Shown: one piece after another, positions 46,377 through 54,596 of the stretch | How positions within the stretch are numbered: the stretch's first letter is position 1 | Layout of the letters: each line of letters opens with the position of its first letter | NCBI RefSeq assembly: GCF_026013645.1 | Contig: NZ_CP110224.1 | Coordinates: 2,542,001-2,606,000 of the forward strand | Length of the DNA: 64,000 bases | DNA from: Virgibacillus natechei | GTDB lineage: Bacteria; Bacillota; Bacilli; Bacillales; Amphibacillaceae | Direction of reading: 5' to 3' | Translations under genes and position numbers: made by a program | Notes under the pieces: generated by a model | Databases searched by the model: none | Told to the model about the DNA's origin: nothing | What the model saw: only the letters and a program-made list of their open reading frames with translations

Positions 46377-46397
46377 AAGGCGAGCGATACTCGCCTT
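46377..46397. terminator. Stem-loop between the two fibre genes
   Basis: AAGGCGAG, CGATA, CTCGCCTT: perfect 8-base stem 21 bases after the first gene's stop. Followed on the minus strand by TCTGAC, so a strong terminator is not evident; probably an mRNA-stabilising or attenuating structure. Confidence 0.65.
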
Positions 46398-46418
46398 CCT
46401 AATTATTAAGTCAATCGC

Positions 46419-47066
46419 TTATAGTTCTTCCCCATCTTCTTGGAAACCTTCAAATGTCCAAGTTAAATCTAAATCTAAATTTTGAAGAACATTTTGGTCT
46501 TCTCCTGTTTCTTCAAATACGAACTTCACGTCAAAGTCTGCTGTATCGCCAGCTGCAAGTCCTGTATGTTCTACTTCATATGGCAAGTAAACAGGTGGAA
46601 AAGGCCATACTAATTCCCACTCAACATCTATTTCAGTTGCTAAATCTTCTGGATTCATGTCACGTAAATCTTTTAATGAGGTTTCATAAATTATGGTGTG
46701 ATCTTTATCCCCTCCAGAATTCTTCAAGAACTGTACGGTTAGAGATTCTGCATATGCATCTTCCAGCGTACCTACAACTGACTCACCATCCCGCGTAACG
46801 GAATATTCAGTTTGAAGATCGACATATTTAATCGGTAGGGTTCCATCATTTTCAAGTTCAAATGATTCATTTGTCCAGTCACCCGGTTTTATGTTCTCTA
46901 GTTGCACATTCACTTCAGGATCCACGCTCAAGTCTAATGTTCCTGATGCAAAGCTATTTGTCTGTTCTGCTGTATCACTAAAATAAGCAAACGTTCCTCC
47001 ACCTACTAATGCTAATCCTAATACTGCTGATCCTATGCCCATTCCTAATTTACGTTTAATTCCCAT
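46419..47066 (-). CDS. tasA: TasA-family matrix fibre protein (first copy)
   Basis: A 215-residue exported protein with the SipW-type signal (GGGTFAYFSDTAEQTNSFAS), then TLDLSVDP, NIKPGDWTNESFELENDG and a C-terminal FDVKFVFEETGEDQN. It is the first gene of the minus-strand matrix cluster, with AGGAGG at a good distance. It is the likeliest major fibre subunit. A long upstream region with SinR-type boxes separates it from the divergent sortase. Confidence 0.87.
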   Translation of the reverse strand: MGIKRKLGMGIGSAVLGLALVGGGTFAYFSDTAEQTNSFASGTLDLSVDPEVNVQLENIKPGDWTNESFELENDGTLPIKYVDLQTEYSVTRDGESVVGTLEDAYAESLTVQFLKNSGGDKDHTIIYETSLKDLRDMNPEDLATEIDVEWELVWPFPPVYLPYEVEHTGLAAGDTADFDVKFVFEETGEDQNVLQNLDLDLTWTFEGFQEDGEEL

Positions 47067-47286
47067 TCTTGTTTCCTCCTCTAATTTGATTTTGATTCAT
47101 TTACATTTCTAATGTCTTGAATATTGAATAAAATTTGGCGCTGCATTTTCATGTTGATTGATTTGTACAAATGATTTCTTGTACTAGTTCATAGTTTAAT
47201 AGTACTATTAGTCCATGATCATCGAGCTAAACTTGACGGAGCTATTAGCCTCCCTTCGTTCTTATGTATGGTTTAATTAACACAGC

Positions 47287-47480
47287 GTTCTTTTTAAGGA
47301 TTCACTTTGTACCCTATAACGAACGAATAATTGAAGTATAGCCCATTATATGCATATTGAAAAACTTCAAAAATGGTCGTTTATTCTATATAAAGAACAT
47401 TTATCTTTCTTTTACTTTAAAATACTCATTTTTACGTATATTTATACTTTTTACAAAATTATTTATTCTTAATAAAGAAC
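47287..47480. promoter_or_regulatory. Three SinR-type boxes in the tasA-sortase divergent region
   Basis: GTTCTTT occurs at 47287-47293 (plus), and as AAAGAAC at 47392-47398 and 47474-47480 (minus). All match the SinR consensus GTTCTYT exactly; a near match GTTCTTA is close to 47257. The 522-base gap 47067-47588 contains no gene. Boxes nearer the sortase suggest it may be co-regulated with the fibres. Confidence 0.65.
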
Positions 47481-47588
47481 AGATCAGCAGTGCTACATCA
47501 ACATAATTACATCTTTTATTAAAAAAGACTTTCAAATCTTTCAAAAGTTTTATATACTGTAGATAGGAAAATAGGAGGAGTTTTGCCG

Positions 47589-48167
47589 ATGAAGAAGTTT
47601 TCTATTCTGTTGATCGTTGCTGGAATAGTGGTCATGGGATTTGGAGGATATGAATTGCTGCAAACCAATCAAGCGCAAAGCAATAGCCTGGCTGAGGCAG
47701 AAGTCTTACTGGATGAGCGTAAAACAACAGACAACCATTCGGATGCTGGTAACTTTGATCCCTCCACAGGAGAAACAGCGGGTATCTTACAAATTCCTAG
47801 ACTAGAGGCTGATCTTCCTATAGTTGAAGGAACGCATGAAGATGATCTAGCAAAAGGTGTGGGACATTATAGCGGGACTGCTTATCCTAGGCAAGGTGAT
47901 CAGATTGTTTTATCCGGACATCGTGATACTGTATTTCGTCGTATGGGGGAGTTAGAGATTGGTGATATTTTAACCATCCAATTACCTTATGGAGACACAT
48001 CCTATGAAATAGTAGAAACAAAGATTGTGGATGCAGATGATCGTTCTATAATTGTACCCACAGGTGAAGAGGTTCTAACACTTACGACATGCTATCCCTT
48101 TTCATACGTTGGAAATGCACCCGATCGCTATATCATCACAGCATTACCAATTACAGAAAACAATTAA
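47589..48167 (+). CDS. Class D sortase
   Basis: A 192-residue sortase: one N-terminal membrane anchor (5-22), then the catalytic barrel with His111 (LSGHRDTVF), Cys168 (VLTLTTCYPF) and Arg180 (NAPDRYIITA). The TLTTC-YPF...G-APDRYI arrangement is typical of class D, whose members join LPxTA-type signals to peptidoglycan. A protein with LPDTA is encoded at 43517. The start is ATG 47589 after GGAGGAG; the TTG at 47583 is less likely. Confidence 0.9.
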   Translation: MKKFSILLIVAGIVVMGFGGYELLQTNQAQSNSLAEAEVLLDERKTTDNHSDAGNFDPSTGETAGILQIPRLEADLPIVEGTHEDDLAKGVGHYSGTAYPRQGDQIVLSGHRDTVFRRMGELEIGDILTIQLPYGDTSYEIVETKIVDADDRSIIVPTGEEVLTLTTCYPFSYVGNAPDRYIITALPITENN

Positions 48168-48361
48168 ATTTTTATAGACTAAACACTCACAATTCGATAT
48201 ACTATTTGCAGCAGGATAGAACTTTCCTACTGCATATGCTTGGGCTTGGCATTCGCCATTAGAGGCTTCTTAAGTATAAATATGTCTTAATTCCTAAACA
48301 TCCTAATAAACTTCATTACCGTTCGTAACCTAACAATTATATTGCACAGAGGAGAATACCA

Positions 48362-49306
48362 GTGAGTTCAAGAACAGATAAAAGACAAAATAAAAAAAGA
48401 CGCAAGTGGCCATATTGGGTCGGTGGCATAATTTTAGCTTTATTATTAAGTGTTGGAGCATTCGGCTTCTATATGTACAATCAATTAGGGGACACCGTTT
48501 CGACTATGCATGACCCATTGGAAAGAGACAACAACCCTGAGCGTCAACAAGAGATAGACAGCCTTTTTAACGATAATGATGCTGTTAATGTTCTTTTAAT
48601 GGGAGTTGATCAAGATGATGCACTTGAAGGACGATCAGATACAATGATTCTTATGTCCTTAAATCCAAAAACGGATGCAATGACCATGTTAAGTATTCCG
48701 CGAGATACGTATGTTAATATACCTGGACAGGGAATGGACAAGATTAACCACGCTTATGCTTTCGGTGGGGTAGAATTATCCGTTCAAACCGTTGAAGATG
48801 CTTTTGATTTACCAGTACATTTCTATGCCAGTGTAAATATGGATGGATTCGAACAAGGGATTGATGCCATTGGTGGAGTAACGGTTCATAACACGCAAGC
48901 ATTTTCCCAAAGTGGTTCTACTTTTCCAGAAGGCGAAGTACAATTGAACGGAGAACAAGCTCTAGACTATATACGTATGCGAAAAGAAGATCCGCGCGGT
49001 GATATAGGACGTAATGAACGTCAACGAGATGTCGTTGCGGCAGCAATTGACGAGGCAGCCAGTTTCTCAAGTATTACGAAAGTCGGCGATATTCTTGGAA
49101 TTCTAGGAGGCAATGTGAAAACAGATATGGATATGAGTCAGATGCAATCACTGTTTAGTCATTATCGTGGTGTAGTTGACAATGTCCATACAATTGAACT
49201 TGACGGAAGTGGAATAATCATTGATGGTATATGGTATTATGAAGTGCCTGATTCAGAATTTAACCGGGTAACAAACGAGATTAGAGAACATATGGAAGCA
49301 GGGTAA
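48362..49306 (+). CDS. LytR-CpsA-Psr (LCP) family protein
   Basis: A 314-residue protein with a basic cytoplasmic start, one membrane segment (about 17-40), and an LCP domain: LLMGVDQDDALEGRSDTMIL, LSIPRDTYVNIPG, KINHAYAFGG and DYIRMRKEDPRGDIGRNERQ, with the Arg and Asp residues that bind polyprenyl pyrophosphate. LCP enzymes attach teichoic acids or other polymers to peptidoglycan. GTG start with GAGGAG upstream. Confidence 0.92.
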   Translation: MSSRTDKRQNKKRRKWPYWVGGIILALLLSVGAFGFYMYNQLGDTVSTMHDPLERDNNPERQQEIDSLFNDNDAVNVLLMGVDQDDALEGRSDTMILMSLNPKTDAMTMLSIPRDTYVNIPGQGMDKINHAYAFGGVELSVQTVEDAFDLPVHFYASVNMDGFEQGIDAIGGVTVHNTQAFSQSGSTFPEGEVQLNGEQALDYIRMRKEDPRGDIGRNERQRDVVAAAIDEAASFSSITKVGDILGILGGNVKTDMDMSQMQSLFSHYRGVVDNVHTIELDGSGIIIDGIWYYEVPDSEFNRVTNEIREHMEAG

Positions 49307-49311
49307 CAATA

Positions 49312-49353
49312 GAAAAGCCACCCAGATGAACCTATCATCAGCGTGGCTTTTCC
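49312..49353. terminator. Terminator after the LCP gene
   Basis: GAAAAGCCAC...GATG / CATC...GTGGCTTTTC, interrupted stem with T run. Confidence 0.82.
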
Positions 49354-49372
49354 TATATCCACTAACAATTTA

Positions 49373-49428
49373 TAATAAAGTAAAACTCATTCAATGGGGA
49401 CTTTATTGCTCGTTAAACTGCGATAAAT
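49373..49428 (+). repeat. Repeat R2, short copy
   Basis: AAAGTAAAACTCATTCAATG ... CTCGTTAAACTGCGATAAAT, both ends conserved; it ends about 45 bases before the PBP gene start. Confidence 0.7.
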
Positions 49429-49472
49429 GTTATAATAGATAGAAGTGACTAGCGACTTAGGGGGAGTCAATT

Positions 49473-51494
49473 ATGAAAAAAACTCTAGCTTTTTTAGCGA
49501 TCATTGTCGTTGTATTTCTTTCTGCTTGTTCAGAAGATGATATAACACCAAATGAGCGTTTTGCAACATATGTTGATCAGTGGAATGATAGAGAGTTTGC
49601 CAGTATGTATGAAATGCTTTCAGCTGAATCCACAGAAGCCTATACAAATGAGGATTTCATTGATCGTTACAATAAAATTTATGAAGATCTGGATGTATCC
49701 GAATTAAACGTTACATTTGAAGAATTAACCGAAGAAGAACTTGAAACTGTAATGGACGGGGAAACCGCAACCCTTCCTTTCTCCGTAGAAATGGAAACCC
49801 TGGCAGGTCCGGTAGACTTTGATTATGAAGCAACACTTGTACAGGAAGATCACGGGGACGAAGATGAAAATCTCAATTGGTATGTCCAATGGGATTCAGG
49901 TTTTATTTTTCCTGAAATGCAAGACGGTGGGGAAATAAGTATAGAAACAGAGAACCCTACAAGAGGGGATATCCTAGACCGTAATGATATGCCATTAGCA
50001 ATGAATGACACGGTATATGAGATCGGAATTATCCCGGAAGAGTTAGGACAAAATCAGGAACAAGTAATTGAGAGTATTGCCGACTTACTTCCTATCTCGG
50101 TTGATGAAATTAATTCCGCTTTAGACGCTGGTTGGGTCGAGCCGCATCTATTTGTTCCATTAAGAGAAGTACTGCAAACAGATGAAGACCTTTTAGATAA
50201 TCTCTGGGCAACTTCTGGTGTCGCAGGACGTGAAGTATCTGGTCGCGTGTATCCAGCAGGCGAGGCTACCGGTCATCTTATCGGTAATATTAGGCAAGTA
50301 ACGGCAGAAGATCTGGAGGAGCATGAACCAGGTGCGTACCATTCAACCGACATGATTGGTGCTCGTGGCTTGGAATCCTTATATGAAGATCGTCTTAAAG
50401 GAGAAAAAGGATTTAAAATCATTGTTTCAAAAGAAGATGAAGATAATGCCGTTCTGGCTGAACAACCTGTAGAAGATGGAGAAGATATTTCAGTCACGAT
50501 TGATGTTAATGTTCAGGAGAAAATTTATGAATCCTTTAACGGCGATGCAGGCACATCAGCTGCTATCGATCCAGAATCTGGCGAAACATTAGCACTTGTA
50601 AATAGTCCATCATTCGATTCAAATGATTTTTTGTATAATAATACACAGGATCTGTGGGATAATCTCCAAGATGATGAGCAGTCCCCTTTGACTAATCGTT
50701 TTCAATCAACATACGCCCCTGCATCCGTCATAAAACCAGTAACGGCAGCAATTGGCCTAGAAAATGGAAGTCTCGATCCGAATGAAGGTATCGAAATCGA
50801 TGGCTTGACTTGGAGCAACGGAGAAGGTTGGGGGGATTATGAAGTCCGCCGTGTAACTGAATCGGATGGTCCAGTAGATTTAAACGATGCATTGGTGCGT
50901 TCCGATAATATATACTTTGCTATGCAAGCAATTGATATGGGGAATGAGGTACTAGTTGAAGGACTTGAACAATATGGTTTTGAAGAAGAGCTTCCCTATG
51001 AATACCCAATTGAACCTTCCTCTATCTCGGCGGATGGAACACTTAACGATGAGGTGTCACTAGCAAATACGAGCTATGGACAAGCAGAGCTTGAAATGAG
51101 TGCACTTCATTTAGCAACAACCTATACAACATTTCTAAATGAAGGAAATATGATCAAACCCACACTGCTTACATCTGAAGATACAGGACAAATCTGGCAG
51201 GAAGAATTACTCGCTGCTGAGCATGCTTCTTTAATCGCAGAAGACTTAAGAGATGTAGTAACGGATGGAACTGCTCAACAAGCGCAGGAGGCCGACTTCC
51301 CTATTTCAGGAAAAACTGGCACTGCTGAATTAAAACAAACAAGCGATGAATCAGGAGTTGAAAATAGCTGGTTTGTTGGCTATCCTACAGATGAACAAGA
51401 CATCCTCATAGCCATGATGGTGGAAGAAACGCAGGGCGATGATGGTGGAGACGCGGTTGAAAAAGTAACCAATATCATGATGGAATTAAGATAA
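49473..51494 (+). CDS. Class B penicillin-binding protein with MecA_N/NTF2-like domain (PBP3/PbpC type)
   Basis: A 673-residue lipoprotein-like (FLSACSE, Cys19) transpeptidase that cross-links peptidoglycan. Domains: NTF2-like MecA_N (about 25-150), dimerisation/allosteric domain (about 155-330) and transpeptidase with Ser418 (SVIK), SDN at 477-479 and KTG at 614-616. This plan is shared with B. subtilis PbpC and with PBP2a-type enzymes, which bind beta-lactams poorly; resistance cannot be inferred from sequence alone. Preceded by GGGGGAG. Monocistronic, ended by a terminator. Confidence 0.9.
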   Translation: MKKTLAFLAIIVVVFLSACSEDDITPNERFATYVDQWNDREFASMYEMLSAESTEAYTNEDFIDRYNKIYEDLDVSELNVTFEELTEEELETVMDGETATLPFSVEMETLAGPVDFDYEATLVQEDHGDEDENLNWYVQWDSGFIFPEMQDGGEISIETENPTRGDILDRNDMPLAMNDTVYEIGIIPEELGQNQEQVIESIADLLPISVDEINSALDAGWVEPHLFVPLREVLQTDEDLLDNLWATSGVAGREVSGRVYPAGEATGHLIGNIRQVTAEDLEEHEPGAYHSTDMIGARGLESLYEDRLKGEKGFKIIVSKEDEDNAVLAEQPVEDGEDISVTIDVNVQEKIYESFNGDAGTSAAIDPESGETLALVNSPSFDSNDFLYNNTQDLWDNLQDDEQSPLTNRFQSTYAPASVIKPVTAAIGLENGSLDPNEGIEIDGLTWSNGEGWGDYEVRRVTESDGPVDLNDALVRSDNIYFAMQAIDMGNEVLVEGLEQYGFEEELPYEYPIEPSSISADGTLNDEVSLANTSYGQAELEMSALHLATTYTTFLNEGNMIKPTLLTSEDTGQIWQEELLAAEHASLIAEDLRDVVTDGTAQQAQEADFPISGKTGTAELKQTSDESGVENSWFVGYPTDEQDILIAMMVEETQGDDGGDAVEKVTNIMMELR

Positions 51495-51501
51495 ATTAAT
51501 C

Positions 51502-51540
51502 AAAAGCTCTACTCCTATATGGAAGTAGAGCTTTTATTTT
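51502..51540. terminator. Terminator after the PBP gene
   Basis: AAAAGCTCTACT pairs with AGTAGAGCTTTT; T run ATTTT. Confidence 0.9.
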
Positions 51541-51568
51541 ACAAGATCGATTAAAAAAACAAACACCT

Positions 51569-52006
51569 TTACAATAACTCCGACAAAGCATAAAACGTCT
51601 TTTCATCACGTTCGTCTAAGGCTTTATCTATTAGCCGGAATTTGTTTAAACGTTCTAATTCTTCAATTAAAATATCATTCTCTCCATCATCATATTCATT
51701 TACGTCGTTAACATAAAAAGGTGCAGCGATGGAGTCTAATAGCGCTATAAAATCAGGATCTAATATAAAATCCGTCATCGTTATGTAGATAATATCTGTC
51801 CCTTTTTGAAAAGCAAATTCTACTTCTGCATTTTCTATTGCTTTCGTTTTACGATTAATAATCATTTCCTTTGCTTTAATAGGAATGAACTTATACTCCT
51901 CCTCATTAATGGCTACGGTGAAATATGGAGGTGATACGATTATATACAACTTCTTTGAATCAGCTTTAATATGATAAGGTTTAAACATCTTAACAGTAAC
52001 GACCAT
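51569..52006 (-). CDS. IDEAL-domain protein, first paralog
   Basis: A 145-residue protein. The C-terminus (RLIDKALDERDEKTFYALSEL, one residue block) is an IDEAL domain, named after its consensus. The N-terminal part (about 1-90; VTVKMFKPYHIKA, EFAFQKGTDIIYITM) is shared with the paralog at 52241 (about half the residues identical by eye). The domain occurs in bacilli, with roles known for few. GGAGG lies 9 bases before the ATG. Confidence 0.8.
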   Translation of the reverse strand: MVVTVKMFKPYHIKADSKKLYIIVSPPYFTVAINEEEYKFIPIKAKEMIINRKTKAIENAEVEFAFQKGTDIIYITMTDFILDPDFIALLDSIAAPFYVNDVNEYDDGENDILIEELERLNKFRLIDKALDERDEKTFYALSELL

Positions 52007-52038
52007 TTACCTGCCTCCATCTTTTTATAATATGATGT

Positions 52039-52054
52039 GTTCTTTAATAAGAAC
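52039..52054. promoter_or_regulatory. Palindrome GTTCTT-TAAT-AAGAAC upstream of the IDEAL gene
   Basis: A 16-base inverted repeat, 33 bases before the start codon; its left half contains GTTCTTT, the SinR-type box. Inverted pairs of such boxes are used by SinR/SlrR. Confidence 0.5.
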
Positions 52055-52167
52055 GATTGAAACTAGTATAGGTCATCGTTTTCCATTTGTCAAAACAAAA
52101 TGAATTCTTGATAACGAATGAAATTTGCCACTTCCCTTTGAACTGGAAGTCTTACGACGTACAGATG

Positions 52168-52195
52168 TTTTCGATGGGGGCCTGTTAAACTGCTA
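52168..52195 (+). repeat. Repeat R2, degenerate copy
   Basis: TTTTCGATGGGGGCCTGTTAAACTGCTAAA keeps only the GGGG core and the GTTAAACTG end. Confidence 0.45.
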
Positions 52196-52238
52196 AAAAA
52201 GAAGCATTCCCATTACTGAATTTGGGAATGCTTCTTTG
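52196..52238. terminator. Terminator after the second IDEAL gene
   Basis: AAAGAAGCATTCCCA and TGGGAATGCTTCTTT: 15-base perfect stem, AT-rich loop, bidirectional T runs. Confidence 0.92.
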
Positions 52239-52240
52239 TA

Positions 52241-52684
52241 TTATAATAATTTTACCAAACTATAAAAAGCGCTTTCATTTCTTTCATCAAGTGATTTATC
52301 GATCAGTCTTTGAAGATTTTGTCTTTCTAATTTATCAATCATAATCGTCGTTTCATTTAATTGATCGTTTCTATTTACGGTACTTTCATTTAAATAATAA
52401 GGTTCGGCAATGGTATTCAATTGATTCAGGAAATCTGGCAGTGCGGTTAACTCAGACATTGTCATATAAACGATATCTTTTCCTTTTTGAAAAGCAAACT
52501 TATCTTCCGTGTTCTCAACTTCTCGTGTGCTACGATTAATGTGTATCTCTTTCGCTTCCACTGGTATAAATTGATAGACTCTTTGATTAATCAATACAGA
52601 AAAATATTGGTATGCTAAAATAACACGTATATGTTCCGTTTCCTCTTTAATGTAATATGCCTTAAGCATGTTAACAGTTACCAT
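52241..52684 (-). CDS. IDEAL-domain protein, second paralog
   Basis: A 147-residue paralog of the gene at 51569: same N-terminal block (VTVNMLKAYYIKE, KFAFQKGKDIVYMTMSEL) and the same C-terminal IDEAL domain (RLIDKSLDERNESAFYSLVKL). ATG 52684 follows GGGAGGTG by about 7 bases; GTG 52693 overlaps this site. Each paralog has its own terminator or spacer, so they are separate units. Confidence 0.8.
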   Translation of the reverse strand: MVTVNMLKAYYIKEETEHIRVILAYQYFSVLINQRVYQFIPVEAKEIHINRSTREVENTEDKFAFQKGKDIVYMTMSELTALPDFLNQLNTIAEPYYLNESTVNRNDQLNETTIMIDKLERQNLQRLIDKSLDERNESAFYSLVKLL

Positions 52685-52822
52685 CCGTTCCACCTCCCGA
52701 ATTTTGTATCTAAATTTTCAGTTAACTAATTGTACATCATTTTCCTAAAAAAAACAAGTGGATTTTGCAAATTGCATAAAATAAGGAAGGACAATTCCCC
52801 GAATGGATAATTGTCCCACTGT

Positions 52823-53875
52823 CTACTCCGCAATATTCGTGGTTATAAAACCTGTAACCTGCTTTACATCCTTTTCTACAACGTTATACACTTTCTCCAT
52901 GTTACGCAAGTGTTCGCCCGCAATTTTTAAATCAGAAATACCTCTTTTCATGAACGATTTATAGGCTGTATTTAGCTTATGAATTTCTTCCGCAAATTTC
53001 TCATCCGTTCCTGGGGTCACTGCCTCTTCATATAAATCAATAATTACTTCCCCTTTTCGCTGAGGAAAAAATTCATGCGGATCCGTACTATCAAAAATAC
53101 AGAAGTCCAGTTCTCGAACAAGTACCATATCGATGCTATTCGGGTCGAAACTGCAGTAGTACAACTCAACATCTAGGCCATGATTCTCACAAGCTTCTAC
53201 AATTTTTTTCATGAAGGTCGATTTTCCAGTACCTGCACGGCCTTTAATATGATATACATTGTAAATAAATTCAGTTAAATGTGGCACAACGTTAACAATC
53301 CCATCCGCTGTGTTCGTACCAAATAGACGGTGGAATGTTTGAGTTGGACGATCTTTTACCGCTACACTTCCTAAAAGAATCGTTATAAGCTTTTCTGCAA
53401 GCTGGTTTGCATGATCGAAATTCATTTGGGAAATAAAAATTTCTTCCAGCCCATCATGAATTTTCAAACCAATATGGAAGTTATCATATGCTGCCTTCAC
53501 TTGTTCTTCATACTTGTTTTTCATTTTCATACGTTCATCTGTAAGGATAAAATCTTCCTGTGCAAATAAGCTTAAATCAAGTTCAATTGCTCCTTTGACA
53601 TCAGGTGTAGCAATGGTATCGACTACAACAGCAAGTGATTTCTCCCGAATAATCACACCATCAAGAAACTCCCCCGCAATTGAGCTTTTAAGTACTTCCA
53701 AATCATATTCAAACTCATATTCTTTAATTAGTTCACTTATAACAGCTGTTTTCAACGTATATGAAGGATGATTCAGTATAACAACATGGTTAAAATCTTT
53801 TACATTTGTTGGCAGTACGTTAATAAAACCACTAGCCGTATTACCCGTTACGTAATAATACGTTTTCTTGGACAA
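52823..53875 (-). CDS. P-loop protein with two similar halves (PRK06851-type)
   Basis: A 350-residue protein. The second half has a good Walker A, KGRAGTGKSTF (about residue 215), and an acidic CIFDSTDPH. The two halves start alike: TGNTASGFINVLPTNVKDF and GTNTADGIVNVVPHLTEF, each followed by a hydrophobic strand and a P-loop position. In the first half the loop reads NHPSYTLKTA, lacking the Gly and the Lys-Ser/Thr order, so it cannot bind nucleotide in the usual way. Function unknown; the family is usually annotated as hypothetical ATPase. Confidence 0.75.
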   Translation of the reverse strand: MSKKTYYYVTGNTASGFINVLPTNVKDFNHVVILNHPSYTLKTAVISELIKEYEFEYDLEVLKSSIAGEFLDGVIIREKSLAVVVDTIATPDVKGAIELDLSLFAQEDFILTDERMKMKNKYEEQVKAAYDNFHIGLKIHDGLEEIFISQMNFDHANQLAEKLITILLGSVAVKDRPTQTFHRLFGTNTADGIVNVVPHLTEFIYNVYHIKGRAGTGKSTFMKKIVEACENHGLDVELYYCSFDPNSIDMVLVRELDFCIFDSTDPHEFFPQRKGEVIIDLYEEAVTPGTDEKFAEEIHKLNTAYKSFMKRGISDLKIAGEHLRNMEKVYNVVEKDVKQVTGFITTNIAE

Positions 53876-54100
53876 GGAGACACTCCCTTTGTAAATTTAT
53901 TCTTCTTTAATTTATGTATAGTAGTGATTATAGGTGAATTATTCATAGAATAACAGAAAATTATACGTATCAAGTTATTTTTGAAAACATGCTGCAATTA
54001 TAACGTAATTTTTTACTCATACCATTAAACAATTTCTAGTATCAGCAGAGATGCTTGATCAAGCAAGTAGATGGTACCTATTCGACTATTTAATTAATTA

Positions 54101-54142
54101 AAAACCGTCAGCTCGCACATTACATGCAATTGACGGTTTTTT
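54101..54142. terminator. Terminator after the DUF779 gene
   Basis: AAAAACCGTCA pairs with TGACGGTTTTTT; partly overlaps the stop of the DUF779 gene region. The rest of 53876-54100 is AT-rich without a gene. Confidence 0.85.
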
Positions 54143-54143
54143 G

Positions 54144-54503
54144 TTATTTCGCAGAAAGCATAGCATTTTCTTCTTTTGTAAACACTCGTGACCTCGTCAG
54201 AAATCGCTTCCCTTCAGGTCCTTCCAATGAAAACATGCCGCCGTGTCCGTCCACAGCGTCAATTATTAGCTGTGTGTGCTTCCAGTATTCGTATTGATCT
54301 TTTGCCATATAGAAGGGCGTTTCTGCGATCTCTCCAAGCAAGAAGTCGGAGTCACCAGTGCGAAATTCGTCTCGTGGAAAGCACATTGGTGAACTCCCAT
54401 CACAACACCCTCCTGACTGATGAAACATCAACGGTCCGTGCGTCTCTTTTAACGTGTTGATCAGGGCATGCGCCTCATCTGTCACGGTTACGCGTTCTAC
54501 CAT
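54144..54503 (-). CDS. DUF779 protein partnered with aldehyde dehydrogenase
   Basis: A 119-residue cytosolic protein. Its HQSGGCCDGSSPMCF motif (three Cys) and GMFSLEGPEGKRFLTRSR tail are typical of DUF779. The gene nearly always accompanies acetaldehyde-type aldehyde dehydrogenases; its role is not settled. ATG 54503 is 9 bases after GAAAGG; upstream ATGs overlap that site. It follows aldh by 93 bases, probably in the same operon. Confidence 0.82.
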   Translation of the reverse strand: MVERVTVTDEAHALINTLKETHGPLMFHQSGGCCDGSSPMCFPRDEFRTGDSDFLLGEIAETPFYMAKDQYEYWKHTQLIIDAVDGHGGMFSLEGPEGKRFLTRSRVFTKEENAMLSAK

Positions 54504-54596
54504 TTTCATCATCCTTTCTGTATTACGATATGCAAAAAAGGAACCGGACTTCACTACCTATCCAGCTCCTCCCTTGTGATGTTAGAATTTCAAGCT

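Noticed and set aside
49473..51494. Acquired beta-lactam-resistance mecA
   Set aside because: The domain plan is shared with chromosomal PbpC-type proteins of bacilli, and there is no resistance cassette or mobile element around it.
51569..52684. Toxin-antitoxin pair
   Set aside because: The two genes are clear paralogs with IDEAL domains, each with its own ribosome-binding site, and show no toxin motifs.
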